A DNA stretch of 64,000 nt, taken from the NCBI GenBank assembly GCA_948470475.1, contig OX419339.1, forward strand, positions 5,261,611-5,325,610, given 5' to 3'. Positions 23,701 to 35,212 of this stretch are shown here, piece after piece; the first letter of the stretch is position 1, and the number at the start of each line of letters is the position of its first letter. Origin of the DNA: Galaxea fascicularis (lineage: Eukaryota; Cnidaria; Anthozoa; Scleractinia; Euphylliidae). The position numbers and the translations under genes were made by a program. The notes beneath the pieces were generated by a model. It was not told where the DNA came from. It did no database searches and was given only the letters and a program-made list of their open reading frames with translations.

Positions 23701-26700
23701 ATGTATTCGCCATTCACTGCACCTAGACGTCAATCAGTAACCTGTGGTGCTTATATTCCAACTCCTTTTCAAATGTGGACCATGTGTGATGGGCGAATCT
23801 TCCATTACAATAACTGGTCAGAACAAGCTGTTTCCTCATGTCCCGTGGAGGCTCAGACAAGCCCTGTGTTTTCAGTGTCCGATAACAGTGCGTTTGTAAA
23901 GTACTGCAGTCAGCCTCCGAGAATGGAGAACAACTCGTTCCGATTTGGGCACTCTTCGTCCGAAGAGGCCGCCGCAGTTTTGGCATCGTTTGGAAATTCA
24001 GAACATGGCATGAGAAATCGTTGGGGCGAATAACTTTCAGTAGTGAATTTATTTTGATGTCCATGTACATTTATACCTTAAACCTTAAGCTTAACTTATC
24101 GTTCAGTTATTGGTGATACCTTTTTGTTCAAATTACCCAGAGCAAGGCCACCTTAAAGAAAAACTGGAAATGAAACGGTACCGAAAGAGTGCTTAAGGAA
24201 ACGAGAGCTTTATTCCCCGGATTTCGGATATTGCCGGCGCCTTTCTGAAAACGCTACTTGGTCCGATTTTGCAGTTAGAACTGACATCAGACTGACTAGT
24301 TTTTGTTTTTCTGCTGTTGACATGTCACTGAAAAAAGCTCTAGTGTTTGTCGCAAATGTATTCCGACTCTGCCGGAGCCACAGGCGTTGTTCTTGGATCA
24401 CCTAGCGCCCTTGTTGATGGTGAATCAAAAATGCGCGTAAATAAATGAAAAACAGTACTCAAGATTAAGGTTAAACTTTGTTTCGGGCTTAGAGTAATAT
24501 TTATAACAATCCTATTTATATGCTACATTTGAAATACAAGGCAAACTATTCAAAGAAATCTGGAATTTCTTCATTTCACCTTGCCGATCATTCGTTTATC
24601 AGTAAGCTTTAAATGTGATTTCGAGTATGTAAACGATAAATAAATTTGTTCTTCGGCGATTTACCAGTTAATTATCTCTGTTAATAGATCAAATTCAAAA
24701 ACCGATTCAAGCGACCCGTCAAAAAAGGCCGGGCTTTTCTTTTTTAAAAAACAAAGTTAATTATTTGTTCTCTGACGAACCGATTGTTTGTTTATGCAGG
24801 AGTCGGTGATATAGACTTCCTGTCTGATCATTGACGTGTTAGTCGATGCAGACTGAAGATAGCCTGGTGTCGGATAAGATGAAAATGCCCTAAAAGTGTC
24901 AGTGCAACCTACTTATCTTGGTATTTTTTTCTTGATTCGTTCCCGACGTCAGTCATAACATTCCTCCATCCTCGCCCAAATTAAGCTGACGGTAGAGCTA
25001 TTTTGGAAGAACTGGCATGGAGAACAATATTTGTGGACGAATCAAGAAAAAGGAAATGGCTATTTTTCAAATTCTGGAGACAACATGCTACAAAAGGCGA
25101 AAACTATTTATATATCGTTATACGCTGTTTTTGGATTTTTCCGGGGTTTTTGGCGGTGCAGTTTCTAATAAAGACCAATGTGGAGAAAAGGCAAGTCTTA
25201 AAAAGAACGTTTTTACGGTGTAAAAGAACCAACACGAGCGATTTTTAGTCATCTCCACAAACGTAATTCGCTGCTTTTGATATGGTCAGATAATTCGACG
25301 TATTTGATGTGGCACGTTTGTCCAGGATCAACCTCCGTGTTCGGACTACGCTAAAAGTCTTCGGCATTGGTGCTCGCGGTTGTTTTTCTTCATCTAATTC
25401 GACAAGTTGGCAAACTCCAGATTTGTACACTCATTCGTCGATGTTGTCTCCTATTTCTTTCTCTGTCTACCCCCTCCCCCCCCCCCCCTCCCCCCGCGGG
25501 ATGGGGTTTGCAGGCGTGATGAATGGAAAAGTGATCCTATTACCTCGATCTATTTCTCGCAACCGTGGTTTGGATATCACCTACTACTATCCAGGCTGCA
25601 TTTGAGAATCCACGTAGTTTAAACAATTAAAAGTTTAAGTTAGTGTATCGTAGTGATTCTCTATGTTGTCCAAGATTTGGACCGTGTCTTTTTGTCGTTC
25701 ATTTTTTTTTCCTTTTCAGTGGGCAATCTAGAAAGTGCATTTAATATTTTTTCGTTGAAAACTGCATAAAAAATTATCGGGCGTTTGACAAATCCGTTCG
25801 GTCCAATTCGTTCTCTCAGGGACCTCTCATATTTTAACATTTACAGAATTCCCAACATTGCCACACTTTATGTTCTGGTGATTGTCTTAGCATCGTAGAT
25901 AACGCTTCCGCCAGTTTCCAACTGAAGATAAAAGAATCTTTACGCATACAATGGGAGCAGCCTTGGTTAAATCAGCAATTGCATTATTATTTTTTACACA
26001 ATATATTAACCTTGTACTCTGTGTAATATTCCAACTGACGATGGTGGAAGAACTACCGAAACATGTTTTGTTCTATAAAAACTGTCGTTTCCTTTTTGAA
26101 AATTACAACGTTACTGCTCATATCAAGACCGTTCTCTCAGTCTGGAAAGCTATATTGTCGCGGAAATTGCTATATTGAAATCAAGGTGACGGTGGTGACG
26201 GGTTTTCTTCAAGCAAAGCATGTGTTAAGACAGATAGCCAGCATGTTTGATCGGTCACTGGTAATTCTTTTAACAGAAGGGCTTTGAAAGGAGTTATTAA
26301 CCTCAACAATTCAGTGTTTTAAGGAAAGAGCCCACTGGGGAAGCGCGTGGGTCCCGAAAGATGTCTTCACTATTGCGGGCCACGCCCTGCATCAGCTCTT
26401 CGCACTACATTTTTAGTCGAACCGATAGGGGAACTTCTTAGGATGCCATGAAGCTTTTTGCTTGCTCTATTTCAATGCTGTAGAAGTCATTAAACTAGTT
26501 ATTCTCTGGAAAAGTTGTTAGAATTCTACGATAAGATCCGCCTGTTAGTGGCTGTGGCTGTGGCTGGAAACTAGCTAGGCTAGTACATTTCCAAAAATCT
26601 AACCATTTGATCGTGTCTTAAAATCCCAAAATGGAGCAGAAAGCTCGTATCCAAGAAAATGGAAATCTGTAAAGGAAAACGTTTCGCCAAAGAAACAGTA

Positions 26701-29700
26701 GACGTTTTTCATGATTGTTTGAGATTTTTTCTGAGATTCTCAGACCTAGAGATGGGGGGGGGGGGGGGGAGGGGTAATTTCTAAACATGTTTTCGTGTTG
26801 TGTTGTTGTCTCAACCTTCTTCGTTATTCGCGTGCTGAAGTGACGTGATGTGGCACGTGCGATATAAATAGCAATGTTTTGAAGTCACTCAGGCACCATC
26901 CCCATGTATCAGGACAAAATCGGATCCAAATCTGAAAAAAACAAACAAACAAAACAGTGGTACACACTCAGGTGCTATGAAAATTACTGCTTTTGATTGT
27001 GTTCAATAGTTCATGTGTGAACGGTGTATGAAACAAGTGAAAACGAATCTGTGTGGATGAAAAACATGCGTTTTCGAAAATCTTCGTTTTCAGCCACAAG
27101 CGTTCGAAAAGGTAATAAGCAGCCAAGCAGGGCTGTGCACACTTCTGTCCTGCCAGTAAACCTACAAAATTGTGCGAAACGTGTATAAATTCTTTATCTT
27201 TTCGTGAAAGAGACTGTTTCTTTAGAAACTGTTGTAAGCCACGATAATATCTTTTTACTCTCGTGTGTGTCGGTCATATTCATTCTCTGATGCTATTTTT
27301 GTTTATAAGGGAAGTGTGGGACTGCTTGATTACCGTAAACATCCTATTGCTTGTGAAAAGCACCAGCTATACTGATACGAAACTGTTCCTTCCTACCAAA
27401 GAGCAAACAAACAAACATCGGGGATTAACGGACGTTCAAGTTCGAGATCTTATGACTTGTGCCTGACAGCTTTTACTTAGAAGTGTAGTACCAATCCTGT
27501 GTTGTCGTCAGATGTTTTACTGGTGCGAAACCCGCAGAAGAAAATAACAGACTTGCGGTCTAGTTGTTGTTGAGAGGAACGGGGCGAAATTACAAGTTAC
27601 TCTCTAGCATGGCAATTGCCAGGAAAAACTGACTAACAAATAAATCAAGATTGCGCCAATTTACCTCTTGCAACAACAAAAACTGTCTTGTAGCAGTTTG
27701 GAAAAGGGAAATAAGAAAAGAAAAATTAAAAACAAATTTAGAAAGGAAATTACGATAGTGATAATGGTAATAATAATGATAATGATACAGGAATAGGGAA
27801 ATATATATAGCAGAAATGCTTACTGTCTAGAAATACTATGTAAGAATGGTAATAATTATACATTCTCGTGAGGTCACTATTGTCTTAATTTTGTCTGGGT
27901 AGGACTGGTCACCACAGTTCTTGGTCTACGGGGACATGGGTCGAACTGGAGGGGCTCCCAGTCTTAAAAGACTTATTCAAGAGGCTACTTCAGGCAATAA
28001 CACGGCTGTGTTGCATGTCGGGGACTTCGCCTATGACTTCGATACATCAGGGGGATTGGTAAGTAAATATTAAGGAATCTGAAGTGTAAATGAGTCATCC
28101 ATTTACACTGGAAAACCTCATTTTGAAGCATAATACAAGAGACTGTTGTTTGATTGTTCTCTAAGAAATAGAGTCATTTTAATCGCGCTAATATTTCCAG
28201 ACGCGAGGAATTTCCTGCCTCTTACCTGATAGAAATGATACTTCTTTTGTTTCATGTTTATCTCAATTCTTATCGTTTGGTACCTTGTCAAAAGCCGGGA
28301 TGAAGTGCTTTATGTTTTATTTGGTTTGGTTTTTGTTCATCCAGAACGGAGATGCCTTCATGAATAGGATTCAGAGCATGGCTGCGAGGCTTCCGTACAT
28401 GACATGTGTTGGAAATCACGGTAAGATTACCGGGTAGACGGCGAAAATCTTCCCCATCTCGAGGGCGCTGTTTCAGGCAGCAGTATGCAGACCAACAACC
28501 AGGCGTTTGCCTCAGTTTAGTTAGAGATTTCCTTCTGTTGCCCGTCAGCGCACGCCAAAAGAAAAGGAAACGAAAACAAAAATTCCACTCAGGGAAGTGC
28601 TCTTTTGAAACACGAGAAAATACCGTGTGCGAGATGACACTTTCTTTAGTTTTACTTCCGTTTGTGAAACCTTTTTGGTTTTGAAACGGTTCCTTACTCG
28701 ATTTGCTTTTAACGAACTCGGCAGAGGGAGACATTGGGGCTGGGGAAAAGGAGAAAGAGAGTCCATGATTCCTTGCGATCGTGGACAAGTCTTTGAGACA
28801 CGTTGCATCCAAAGAAGGTAAAATCCCAAATAAGATTGTCTTCAAGTAAAATGAGTACATACTTCAAATGATTTGACATGCGCTCTTTGATCACAATGCT
28901 TAGACCTGCTGGCAAATCGACTGTCAGCGAGAAACGTGAGCGAAAGATTAAAACAAAAAACGGACTTTGAGAAAGTATAAACTATGCTATTCTTGCTCCT
29001 TAGCTAATTTTCTTGTTTTGTTTCGCCTTTACAGAGATTCCCTACAACTTCAGTCATTACCGCTACAGATTCTCCATGCCTCAGCTTGAATGGCCAACTA
29101 CGGTTAGCAGAATGTGGTACAGCTTTGATATCGCCAGAGTCCACTTTATCGCGTATGTCGTTCACCATCAAAACCCTATTTAAGTTTAAAGTAAATGAAA
29201 GATTTCGGGAACCCTTCTTTACGTTTTTTTTTTTGTAAACTGAAAATGGAGATTTTTCGGAAACATGTTTTCGTACAAAATGATTTTCAAAAATAAGTGA
29301 TCTGCATGGCGAAAGGAAGGCGGGGCCTTTGCTGTGGGCTGTCACCATACGTGGGGGGAGGGGGTAAGTGCTTAGTATTGCTTCGAGTTGGTTCGACAGC
29401 GACTTGATTTACTTGACCAGTGATTTAGAGTTGATGCTAAAGGATTCTAAAGGATACTGTTACGGAGGAAAGTTGACTAGAACTGGCCGAACATATTATC
29501 GGTATAAGTTCTAGTGATATGACATGAGAGGGATAACTGAATTTTCCCTGGGAACACTATGGGAACTGTAGTAATCAACCCTTAAATGTACAAGCTTGCT
29601 GGATTTTGCTGGAAATTAATAACCTCTGATATTAATTCACTTCTTATCAGGTATTCTACTGAAGTGTACTTTACACACGGCGCGGTGCAAGATCAGCTGG

Positions 29701-32700
29701 AGTGGCTAACAAACGATCTCAAAGAGGCGAACAAACCCGAAAACAGAGCTAAGCGGCCGTGGGTCATCGCGTTTGGCCACCGGCCAATGTACTGCTCCAA
29801 TATTGATAATGATGACTGCACCACGCTCCGTTCTGTGGTTAGAAACAGGTCAGTGATTCTAATAGCCACCTTTCGTAACTTTCTATCGCCGATGGACGCC
29901 GAAAAGAAATGATTGGTTCACACGAACTGTGAAACCTTACTTGCATCGTCTTGTTTCCTTGTCATTTTTGCTGACACTTCTAAACAGGCTCGGTTGCATT
30001 GACAAACACTGCTAACATGCAGTGCATGTGTGTTTGGCGGGCGACTGCCGTCTTTGAAAGTGTCGTTCGCGTATGTCTGTTATTTTGGTTGTGTTGAAAC
30101 GGACTATGCCTGATTCCCAAGCCTGTTGTTGGTCACATTTTCTTCTCTCCCCAATCTTCCTGTTCGTGATACAAGATCGTTTTCGCGTTGAAACACAGCT
30201 CGAAGACTTTGATAAGAATTTCAGTGCCTTTTGAGTCTTTTGACATGTAGACAAACGAGACCTGGGCCGAGTTGCTCGAAGCATGGTTAGCGCTAACCAA
30301 CGTTAAATACCATGACAACCTATAGGTTTTAATGCAACTTAACCGGTGGTTAGCGCTAACCATGCTTCGAGCAACTCGGCCCTGTAGTACATCAATGTTT
30401 TTGTTAGAGTAAACAACGGTGATGAAAAAACAACAGCTGCAAAAATACTTGAGACACTATACGTCGTTTGGGCTTTACTGATGTCTTCATGATCTTCCAA
30501 TTTCCCCTCCCCTCCCCCTCTTATCAATAGGGAGTTTTAGCAACGACGACGGCGACGGCAACGAAAACGTCATTTCAAAATATAACTTCTCGTTTCTGTG
30601 ATGCTTTCGAAATTATTGAAATTTGTTTAACTTGCAAAATGCTGACGAACTGTCCAGGAACTAAATTACTATGAACGGCGTTAAAGCAAGGAAGAAGAAA
30701 GAAAACTTTGCCGTCATGCGCTCACGTTCTCGAGAAAACATAAAACTTGGTCATTTCACGTTGTTGTTGTGCAGAGGACGGCAAAGAAATGTACAAAACT
30801 GTAAAACGCACGTGCAGAGCGATTGTTTTTGGTCATTAGACCTATTGTTTTGTGGCGTTCTCGTTGCCGTTGCCGTCCTAGTTGCTAAAACTCCCTAATG
30901 TTGTTTGCAGTGCAACACCATGCTCTAAACTTGGACGAACAACTTTGAAGGGGGAGAGGGAGAGGTTGTGTGTGATATTTCACAGATTTATCACCAGCAG
31001 CGATTTTAGGAAAGAAAAGCTGTTTTTGACGAGAAGTGTCTCGGCAATTTTGTAACTGGTTGTCGCCGATTCATCCAATGACGGCGAGAATTTGCTTCTC
31101 ATCGCTTCTCCCATCCTTCTGTTGCTTTCATTTATCCCGATTAATGTTTATCAACTGCTCAACAGAACTAATTAATTTACGGTTGGAAGTCGTTAAAAAC
31201 CAGTCCTTTTTCTGTTCTTTTCCTCGGCAGCCTTGAACTTTTGTTCTTCCAGTACGGGGTAGATATCATTATTCAAGCGCATGAGCACTCGTATGAACGC
31301 CTCTGGCCAGTCTTCAATGACACAGTGACGGCTCATGACTACAACAATCCCAAGGCACCAGTTCATTTGATATCTGGCGCGGCCGGGTGTAACGAGGCGT
31401 ACGGAATATGCGTGAACCCAATGTTGGGACCAAGAGGTATGAAGTTTCTCTATATATTTAGGATGATGATGATAATGCTGGACTCGGAGTAAGTCAGTTG
31501 TGTTTACCGTTAGTTTTACCGACCTTGATATTCGAAAATTTGTTGCTCCTTCCTGTCCATTCCAAGGCCATTTCATTTTCAATCAAAACCACGACACCGC
31601 TAAGTGTTCTTATTTTGGGGAAATAATTTATAGGGTCAGTGGTTCTTGAAAGGGTTTATTCTGGAAGAATGGCTTAAGAGGGACCAGCTGGCTACCTTTG
31701 CACATTCCGGGTCCTGGATATTTAAACTCACACAGATACAAATTTGATGATTTATTTGTAGTGAACACAGTTGATAACAATTTGAGATAAGTTCAACGAC
31801 AAGCTGAAATCAGTCGTGAAACTCTTCTATCTTGTTGTGAAACAACTGTTTGAACAATAAAGCTACGTCTCTTTAATGCTTTCGAAGTTTTACATAGCTG
31901 CTGACGCACCACTGTGCATTTTGATGCGGCAATTAACGCATATTTAACTCTCGCGGCGGTAAATACTGGAATACACTCCGAATTTACTTGGCCGTTGTTT
32001 AGTCAGCGCCTAACAGTCGCCATTTTGTTGGCTACACACGTTATTTATGGTTGTACAGTAACTCAGGAGGTATAGCTTCACCCGATGAAGCACGATCCCA
32101 CTAAGCCGCTTGATCAGTTCTCTCCTTCGCAGCTGTCCTCTGGGATGTCACGGAACGCTAGCGTTGTGTGGCATCCCAAAGAACGGCTGCGAAGGAGACT
32201 ACTCGATTATGCAGTCGCACCAGTGAATCTTCATGCATTTCTCCAAGAATTTCTTGAAAAGGTGACCCTGAGGTTCTACGTGAGAAATGGAGTGGTATTC
32301 AGTAGTGGATTCGAAGAAACGGTTTAATTAAAAGAAACAAGCCTATTCAAGCTACTGGGAGTCTGTTCGTCAATACGCATGTATTTTTAACAGGAAGTAC
32401 AGAACGAGATATCTGGTCAAGGTTAAGATAAAAATATGAATGACACAGACAAAAAATTCCGAATACTATTTGTGTTTTTTCTAACAGAGGTGTTGGGTAT
32501 AGTCATTGAACTAAATAAAAATTATTTGTTCCTGTAGCCTTCTTGTATTTTTCAAGAGTGCGATATCCTGTTCCAAAGCAAGTTCAGCTCTGTTTCTGTA
32601 ACAAAGAGGAAGTTAAGAGTTGCGCCGTCATGCGGTTTGAATATTGCTGAGTGTACCTCCTTTAAGACTCAAATAGTTCACTCTGAATAAAACCACAAAT

Positions 32701-33565
32701 TATCGACAACTTTAACACGAAATCCGCAATAACGTTGAAGAAGTAGCTCGCTAATCGTAATACGCGACTACAGTGACAGTTTTGTTTCCCTTTTGTCTCC
32801 TCCTACCACTGTCTCATTCTTCATATTTATTTATGTGTTTGTCAGTTTTTTTCTCATTCATTGCACCGACGCCCGTGCTGAAGTACCCAATGCAGTTAGT
32901 GTTAGGAATGTTCTGTCCACCGCAGAAAGTACAGGAAACCTCTTTCAGGATGACCTCAACTGTAAATTTCGAACTTTTTATATTCCACTTATTACAAACT
33001 AATACTAAACAATCTAAGAGGTTCTAGGAAGTGCGTAATTGTTGCATTGACGAATTCAAGCCCAGGTGTAACTCATATAGTAGCCAGTCTCCTTTACGCT
33101 AAGTGTAGCTTTCACCAGTTAGAAATTTCAAGAGCGTCATACTTGTAAAGAGGACGTAAGGAACCATAATTCAGTGTTACTAACTTAAATCTGAGTCCCA
33201 CTTTAGCAAAATGGTGCTTAAATGACTCGACGAAAGTTATCCTCTGTTTTGGCTTCCTGTTAGAAAGTAGTTGCGTGGGTTGACAAAAAGTACAGGAGCA
33301 GCGATTCGGTGTTTTCAAAGGCCGTTTAGTCGATGAATAAGCCCCAGCGTATTTGTCTTAAGAAATCAAGCTGTATCGTCATTTTACGCCAGGTCCTTGG
33401 TCTGCATTCCGAGAGTGGGTTCCAGGCGACGCGGGCTTTGGTAAGCTGCGGATTGTGAACTCGACGCACGTGTACTGGGAACAAATCAAGGCTTGGGATG
33501 GTTCAGTTACGGATAGTATATGGATTGTGCAGGAACATCACGGGCCATTTAAACCTCTGGATTGA
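17732..33565 (+). CDS. ACP7: Purple acid phosphatase, ACP7 type, complete 8-exon gene
   Basis: Secreted or lysosomal metallophosphoesterase that hydrolyses phosphomonoesters with a binuclear metal centre. Exons: 17732-18064, 21211-21303, 27903-28058, 28345-28420, 29035-29152, 29651-29848, 31231-31436 and 33393-33565. All have GT-AG borders and matching phases and total 450 aa, close to vertebrate ACP7. A signal peptide is likely at residues 1-22 (hydrophobic [12 protein letters not shown]). The N-terminal Ig-like domain covers about 38-140 ([17 protein letters not shown]). Metal-site motifs follow in order: GDMG 152-155, GDFAY 182-186, GNHE 217-220, AFGHRPMY 299-306 and AHEHSYER 341-348. No key residue is missing. 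The C-terminal segment ([20 protein letters not shown]) is the usual closing domain. Intron 2 (21304-27902) contains a whole DM-domain gene. Introns 1 and 6 are rich in MITEs. The ATG was chosen because it directly precedes the signal peptide. Confidence 0.92.
18278..18507. mobile_element. Foldback MITE in ACP7 intron 1
   Basis: Two arms of about 105 bp (18278-18388 and 18395-18507) are near-perfect inverted copies. They share GGAGAATTATCTTGC, AAAGGCACAAAGA and their complements, with almost no loop. No ORF. Confidence 0.8.
18641..18778. mobile_element. 138-bp MITE with 8-bp target duplication
   Basis: The ends are GGAAAGATTTCCGCACAGCT and, inverted, AGCTGTGCGGAAATCTTACC, extended by CCCTACATTAATTA on both arms. 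AAATTTTA flanks both sides (18633-18640 and 18779-18786). An 8-bp duplication fits hAT-like or similar superfamilies. Confidence 0.75.
18860..19270. repeat. Degenerate GATAATCGATAACAATCAATG-like repeat zone
   Basis: Many variants of CAATGATAATCAATGG and TGATTGTTATCG occur in both orientations. They are interrupted by about 150 bp of unrelated sequence. Unit order is irregular, so this may be an eroded satellite or the ends of several inserted elements. It is non-coding. Confidence 0.5.
19757..20036. mobile_element. MITE with about 30-bp terminal inverted repeats
   Basis: The left end TACAATCGGCGCCAAAATTG followed by TTGACACATT is matched, inverted, by the right end (AATGTGTCAACTAATTATG, then CGCCGATTGTA). 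The interior has C-rich and G-rich tracts (CCCCTCTTCACCCCC, GGATGGGGGAGAGGGG) that partly pair. ACP7 intron 1. Confidence 0.65.
21540..21860. repeat. Imperfect local duplication
   Basis: TCATTTCAAGATCGCTTGAC followed by TTTGATTCGACAA..TTTTAGAAA and TGCCGGCC occurs at about 21540-21640. It occurs again at about 21728-21860, where 36 extra bases split the unit. Non-coding, within ACP7 intron 2. Confidence 0.55.
22841..22849 (+). promoter_or_regulatory. TATA-like element upstream of the DM-domain gene
   Basis: TGTATATTA lies about 45 bp before the DM-gene ATG. An E-box CACGTG (near 22705) and CCAATCATGATTC (22727-22739) lie further upstream. The position suits a core promoter with a very short leader, but no transcript evidence is available. 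Confidence 0.3.
22893..24033 (+). CDS. DM-domain (DMRT-family) transcription factor, nested in ACP7 intron 2
   Basis: Exons 22893-23151 and 23570-24033 join in phase 1 (donor GTAAGA, acceptor CATTTGCAG) for 240 aa. The DM domain spans residues 16-70: CTLC and NHG (C20, C23, H26), LKGHKHHC (H35, C39), and NCHCERC (C44, C46, C49). These are all ligands of the intertwined two-zinc module. The recognition helix is [10 protein letters not shown]. Proteins of this family bind DNA in the minor groove and often control sexual or neural differentiation. The C-terminal 170 residues are serine-rich and unlike any subgroup motif I know. No DMA domain is visible, so I do not assign a numbered DMRT. The gene is on the same strand as its host. 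An AATAAA near 24440 could be its poly(A) signal. Confidence 0.9.
26841..26871 (+). promoter_or_regulatory. Promoter-like motif cluster inside ACP7 intron 2
   Basis: TGACGTGA (CRE-like), GCACGTGC (palindromic E-box) and TATAAATAG (strong TATA match) occur within 31 bp, in promoter order for plus-strand transcription. No convincing ORF follows. The next known exon in this direction is ACP7 exon 3 at 27903, so an alternative ACP7 promoter or a noncoding transcript is possible. It could also be chance. Confidence 0.3.
30264..30382. mobile_element. 119-bp MITE (GGGCCGAGTTGCTCGAAGCA ends)
   Basis: Perfect terminal inverted repeats of about 36 bp run from GGGCCGAGTTG through GGTTAGCGCTAACCA, leaving a 45-bp core. 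It lies in ACP7 intron 6. The near-perfect arms suggest a fairly recent insertion. Confidence 0.85.
30439..31052. mobile_element. MITE family R, copy 2, split by another MITE
   Basis: The left part (GCAAAAATACTTGAGACACT to CTTATCAA) and right part (TTTGCAGTGCAACACCATGC to CAATTTTG) align with the uninterrupted copy at 4838-5045. The break falls exactly at the inner element 30528-30897. The right part also carries about 50 bp absent from copy 1. Confidence 0.7.
30528..30897. mobile_element. Inner MITE with TA ends, mariner-like
   Basis: TA then GGGAGTTTTAGCAACGACG, continuing to GCAACGAAAACG, is inverted at the right end (CGTTCTCGTTGCCG..GTTGCTAAAACTCCC then TA). The terminal repeats are about 40 bp with few mismatches. 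The TA at both ends fits the Tc1/mariner target duplication. It is inserted into MITE family R. Confidence 0.75.
32121..32198. mobile_element. 78-bp hairpin element
   Basis: TCTCCTTCGCAGC pairs with GCTGCGAAGGAGA, and GGGATGTCAC pairs with GTGGCATCCC with small bulges. ACGCTAGCGT is at the tip. It is in ACP7 intron 7 and creates an artefactual 80-residue ORF. Confidence 0.65.
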
Positions 33566-34321
33566 CAATATTAGATAGTTCACCGCGACAGCATTTCTCA
33601 TCCTTCGTCAAGGATGTTTTAACACAAAGAAATTGTAACTTTTACCGCGCAAGATAGCTAGGATGAAGCGAAAATGACGTAAATTATGAGTTTTTAATTG
33701 AGTAACCTCAGAGACTCGGTCTTTGCTTTGGGTTTGCTGCGCCACCATCGTCCGTTGTTGGCTGTCGGAATCAAAACGAACGCAAGTAACGCAGTGAGCC
33801 AGCCAAAACTCAAAATGGTTTTACCGAAGAAAAGCGCCGGAAAACGCGCGCATAAAACCTACTTGTATGACTGAAAAAGCTGGCAATCGCAAAGTTCACA
33901 CTTACCGATGACTGAACAACAAATTGAGGGACAAATTTTTTTTCTGAAACTAAGACGATGTTCATGGATTTGCGAAAAAGGACTTGAGCCATGTTTTGGT
34001 TGGAAGGCCTGCTCCGGGACCTAAAGTCGCCGTAACTTTGGGTTACTTAAGGCGATTTAAGGCGACTTACGGTCTTGCCTGCCACCCACCGCCCCCCCCC
34101 CCCCCATCCCACTCCACCCCACAAAAAACTAGATTTTTTTTTAAATTACTCTTTTGCAAAATTGCTAACACTAAACAGCCAAACTTTTTGTCTTTGGGCA
34201 AGCGTGCTTGCTCCAGTGTGAAATGTTGAGTGTAAACAGTTTCCTTTTCGTGACATCTTCGGAAATGTCGTTGTGAGACGTCCAAGAAATGCTTGATTCC
34301 CCCAACAGAGTGGCCTTCTTG

Positions 34322-34485
34322 TGAGCGAAAAATGCAGTTCAATGAAAGTAAATTTGTAAGTGGTCCACTGATCAACAAAATTTGTACCTTTTGGAAGGCA
34401 AGTTGAGTGGAAAATGCAGTTCAATGAAAGTGAATTTGTAAATGGTCCACTGATCAACAAAATTCGTGACTTTTGGAATTCAGAA
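34322..34485. repeat. Two-copy 82-bp tandem duplication
   Basis: ATGCAGTTCAATGAAAGT followed by GTGGTCCACTGATCAACAAA/ATGGTCCACTGATCAACAAA occurs twice at an 82-base period, with about ten differences. Non-coding. Confidence 0.75.
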
Positions 34486-35169
34486 TGCATCTTTTTATAT
34501 CGGAGCCCAGTTCCTCCTGTTCCCTTGTGTATTGGACCATGCATGGAACAGGTTCGTTTTGGTTTCATGTAGACCATTGTAGCAAGACACGAAGAGTCTC
34601 GGTTTATATCAGTGCGGGTCCTATCACTTTTGAGCTGGTTAAATGGTTAGGCGAATGCAAAACCAAAGCAAGGGCAGTAACTTCCCGAAGCAGCTCACTA
34701 AACTTTTTAAATTTTTCAGTAAGTTAAAATGACAAAAAAGCGTGTTTGTCAAAAATTCGTTACCATTGTCTGTATACATAGTTGGACCTATTTTGTATTA
34801 AAATACTCACTCTCTGTACCAATGTAGTATACTGTATTGTAAACTATTGTATTCGAATAAAGCCTTATTTACATCAGTGAGAAGTGTCTCTTCATTTTTG
34901 ATAGCTTTCTTCTGCATTGTCTTTGCGTCTTCCTTATTTGTATACACCACGCTGAAAATCACTAGGAATTGAACTTGACGCTGAAACATTTTAAGGGGAA
35001 AACTCTGAATCAACTCAGTCACAGTGGAGAGTAATCTTTACTGTGTTTATCTGCATGTTGTGTAGTGATAGAGCCCGCCAAACAGTCGAATTCCATTTCG
35101 CGGATTTTAACAGTGGTGAACTTACCTCGAATTACAGTGTTGCGACTCGACTTCTGTAGACTGAGATGT

Positions 35170-35172
35170 GTT

Positions 35173-35211
<39 letters not shown>
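35170..35211. repeat. (TTA)n microsatellite
   Basis: About 13 uninterrupted ATT/TTA units. No SINE body is attached, unlike the (TAA)n tails at 2298 and 5468. Confidence 0.9.

Positions 35212-35212
<1 letters not shown>

Noticed and set aside
28288..28860. 190-codon minus-strand ORF
   Set aside because: It overlaps ACP7 exon 4 in antisense and the intron beyond; there is no domain or splice support.
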